Shown: positions 31,068 to 32,744 of the stretch, one piece after another | Position numbering within the stretch: the first letter of the stretch is position 1 | Layout: each line of letters starts with the position of its first letter | The notes under the pieces: model-generated | Seen by the model: only the letters and a program-made list of their open reading frames with translations | Database searches by the model: none | Told to the model about the DNA's origin: nothing | DNA from: Terriglobia bacterium | GTDB lineage: Bacteria; Acidobacteriota; Terriglobia; Acidiferrales; UBA7541 | DNA: 32,744 nt | NCBI GenBank assembly: GCA_020072765.1 | Contig: JAIQGD010000073.1 | Coordinates: forward strand, 1 to 32,744 | Direction: 5' to 3' | Translations under genes and position numbers: made by a program

Positions 31068-31892
31068 ATGGATTATGTGGCGGGAATCGACATCGGCTGC
31101 AGAACGACCAAGGTCGTCCTGTTGAATGAATCGCGGAAAGTGGTTGCCACCGCCCTGGTGAAAACCCGGCCGGACTTCCCCGGCGTGGCCCGGGAAGCGC
31201 TGGAAAAGGCGCTGGCCAAGGCGTCCGGTCATCTGGACGATGTGAAGTACGTGGCCACGACGGGACTGGGGCGGTACAACGTGCCGTTCCGCGACTTGCA
31301 GATTACCGACATCACCTGCGCGGCGCGAGGCTCGGAATTCCTGTTCCCCAACACCAAGTGCGTCCTCGACGTGGGCGGGCAGAGCACGCGTGCCATCCGG
31401 CTGCGCGAAGGCGGGAAGGTGAAGGAATTCAAGTCGAACGACAAGTGCGCGGCGGGCTCGGGAGGATTCCTGGAGCGGGCCGCCCACTATCTGGAGATTC
31501 CCATCGAGCAGCTGGGGCCGCTTTCCAGTTCCGCCGGGAAGCCCACCACGATCAGCAGCGTGTGCGCGGTGCTGGCCGAGACGGAGATCATCAACCACGT
31601 GAGCGATGGCCAGAGCGTCGAGAACATTATCCGCGGAATTCACAACTCGCTGGCCAGCCGGTCCAAGGCGCTGCTCTCCCGCGTGGGCCTGGAGGATGAG
31701 GTCACGTTCGTCGGCGGAGTGGCCCGCCAGAGCGGCATGGTGGAGGCGTTGAAGGAGACCATCGGACACGCCGTCAACGTCAATGACGAGCCGGATACGA
31801 TCACGGCTCTGGGCGCTGCGCTGCTGGGCTACCAGAGGTATAAGCGGCTGGGCGGCGGGATAGCCGGCGAGACACACAAGAAGTTTTCCTAG
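31068..31892 (+). CDS. bzdQ: benzoyl-CoA reductase ATPase subunit, BzdQ-like
   Basis: This is the second ATPase subunit, 274 residues, homologous to BzdP over its whole length. Phosphate-1 is GIDIGCRTTK (6-15), phosphate-2 is DVGGQSTR (101-108), and the cluster cysteines are Cys127 (NDKCAAGSG) and Cys166 (SSVCAVLAETE). The usual Asp after GGQ is Ser here, so the two ATP sites are not equivalent. AGGGGTG lies before the ATG. It follows bzdP by 85 bases and precedes the BadH-like gene by 58. Confidence 0.82.
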   Translation: MDYVAGIDIGCRTTKVVLLNESRKVVATALVKTRPDFPGVAREALEKALAKASGHLDDVKYVATTGLGRYNVPFRDLQITDITCAARGSEFLFPNTKCVLDVGGQSTRAIRLREGGKVKEFKSNDKCAAGSGGFLERAAHYLEIPIEQLGPLSSSAGKPTTISSVCAVLAETEIINHVSDGQSVENIIRGIHNSLASRSKALLSRVGLEDEVTFVGGVARQSGMVEALKETIGHAVNVNDEPDTITALGAALLGYQRYKRLGGGIAGETHKKFS

Positions 31893-31950
31893 GTATCCCG
31901 GCAAAGCAACGCCGATACGTTTTCATAACTGAGTGGGACGGGAGGAAACG

Positions 31951-32712
31951 ATGGCTGGCGAACAGAAATCCGCAATTGTAACCGGAGCGGGACGCGGCAT
32001 CGGGCGGGCCATTGCGTTGGCGCTGGCCCGGAACGGATATCGAGTGGCGGTGCTGGACATTCTGGCCGACAACGCCCAATCGGTGAAGAAGGAAATCGAG
32101 GCCCTGGGGCGCGAGGCCCTGGCCATCCGCGTGGATCTGACCAAGCGGGAGGATGTGGATGCAGCCATCAATGAGGCGCTGGGCCGCTTCGGACAAATCC
32201 ACACGCTGGTGAACAACGCCGGCTGGGACAAGGTGCAGCCGTTCCTGGAAAACGAGGAGAGCACCTGGGACCGCGTGATCGCCATCAACTACAAGGCCAT
32301 TCTGTATACCTGCAAAGCGTTGCTGCCTCACATGGTGGCGCGCGGCTCGGGCAAGGTGATCAACATTTCCTCCGACGCGGGGCGCGTCGGCTCGACGGGC
32401 GAGGCGGTGTACGCCGGGGCCAAGGGCGCGGTCATTTCGTTCTCGAAATCGCTGGCGCGCGAAATGGCCCGCCACAAAGTGACGGTCAACGTCATTTGCC
32501 CGGGCGTCACCGAAACGCCGCTGCTCGATGAAATTCGCCAGAGCTCCGAGAAGGCCCACAAGGTGCTGGATGCGGTGACGCGCGCGATTCCGCTGGGCCG
32601 CGTGGGCAGCCCGGAGGATGTCGCCGGGGCCGTGGCGTTCCTGGCCTCGCCCGAAGCCGATTTCATCACCGGCCAGATCATCAGCGTCAACGGCGGCCTG
32701 ACCATGTGCTAG
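31951..32712 (+). CDS. badH: BadH-like ring-hydroxyacyl-CoA dehydrogenase (SDR)
   Basis: This classical short-chain dehydrogenase of 253 residues has the NAD motif TGAGRGIG (11-18), NNAGWD (88-93) and catalytic Ser141, Tyr154 and Lys158. The phrases NNAGWD, SSDAGRVGSTGEAVYAG and the ending QIISVNGGLTMC closely resemble BadH of Rhodopseudomonas palustris, which oxidises 2-hydroxycyclohexanecarboxyl-CoA. I chose the ATG at 31951 because GGGAGG is five bases upstream. Directly behind bzdNOPQ it should act on a ring intermediate after dearomatisation. FabG-like enzymes are the alternative. Confidence 0.78.
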   Translation: MAGEQKSAIVTGAGRGIGRAIALALARNGYRVAVLDILADNAQSVKKEIEALGREALAIRVDLTKREDVDAAINEALGRFGQIHTLVNNAGWDKVQPFLENEESTWDRVIAINYKAILYTCKALLPHMVARGSGKVINISSDAGRVGSTGEAVYAGAKGAVISFSKSLAREMARHKVTVNVICPGVTETPLLDEIRQSSEKAHKVLDAVTRAIPLGRVGSPEDVAGAVAFLASPEADFITGQIISVNGGLTMC

Positions 32713-32725
32713 GGTTGTGGCCATC

Positions 32726-32744
32726 GGGAGGCGAAATTGGCGGA
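32726..32744 (+). other. possible start of a further operon gene, cut by the window end
   Basis: GGGAGG (32726-32731) is followed after five bases by TTG (32737-32739), resembling the ribosome-binding-site/TTG arrangement of hcrA. Only two full codons are visible, so the product cannot be named. Confidence 0.25.

Noticed and set aside
27616-31892. 2-hydroxyacyl-CoA dehydratase (HgdABC type) instead of benzoyl-CoA reductase
   Set aside because: Dehydratases use one homodimeric activator. Here two distinct activator-type ATPase genes follow the two large subunits in the bzdNOPQ order, next to a BadH-like gene and in a genome with 4-hydroxybenzoyl-CoA reductase.

Overview
The window comes from a GC-rich, Gram-negative bacterium: it carries Kdo (inner-core LPS) genes and an outer-membrane porin. 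Gene content and the short palindromes between genes (a CCGGGGCT/AGCCCCGG palindrome, a GGGGCGC/GCGCCCC hairpin, an ACGAGCGTCCCCG block) resemble what I recall from Acidobacteriota. That placement is an inference from style and cannot be proven without a search. The aromatic-catabolism genes imply growth without oxygen on aromatic acids.

Layout. (1) 1-2794: a partial BaiN/HI0933-type flavoprotein (minus strand) diverges from hypF, a hydrogenase maturation gene. (2) 2842-3185: broken ends of folD and a DUF167 gene, with a palindromic repeat at the break. (3) 3226-8724, minus strand: an operon for a PaaK-family aryl-CoA ligase and the three subunits of 4-hydroxybenzoyl-CoA reductase (hcrC, hcrA, hcrB), behind a sigma70-like promoter with an inverted repeat over its -35 box. 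(4) 9147-11482: glutaryl-CoA dehydrogenase (plus), an AT-rich stretch with an orphan ORF, and a SnoaL/NTF2-like protein (minus). (5) 11697-14288: kdsA, kdsD/kpsF and kdsC. (6) 14514-15471: a GNAT acetyltransferase and a cysteine-free Rrf2 regulator. (7) 16133-25921: a chemosensory operon with cheA, a broken cheW, a porin, an MCP, cheB, cheR and an HDOD protein. (8) tRNA-Gly(CCC), a repeat cluster and an orphan CpaE/MinD-like ATPase. (9) 27616 to the end: a class I, Bzd-type benzoyl-CoA reductase (bzdNOPQ) followed by a BadH-like dehydrogenase, with a good promoter at 27446-27475; the operon probably continues past the window.

How the genes fit together. The ligase would activate 4-hydroxybenzoate (or a related acid) to its CoA thioester. 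HcrCAB removes the para-hydroxyl to give benzoyl-CoA. BzdNOPQ dearomatises benzoyl-CoA using ATP. The BadH-like enzyme would oxidise a ring hydroxyacyl-CoA, and GcdH turns glutaryl-CoA into crotonyl-CoA. Ring hydratase and ring-opening hydrolase genes are not in the window. The two catabolic blocks lie about 16-18 kb apart on opposite strands, with envelope and chemosensory genes between them.

The most unusual item is CheA (16133-18862). It has no recognisable P2 domain; that position holds two VGEIL-type repeats. A complete zinc-binding CZB domain (His560, Cys588, His615, His619) sits inside its first CheW-like domain, and a second CheW-like domain follows. The adjacent stand-alone cheW is broken at the equivalent place in the fold. 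No cheY is present in the window.
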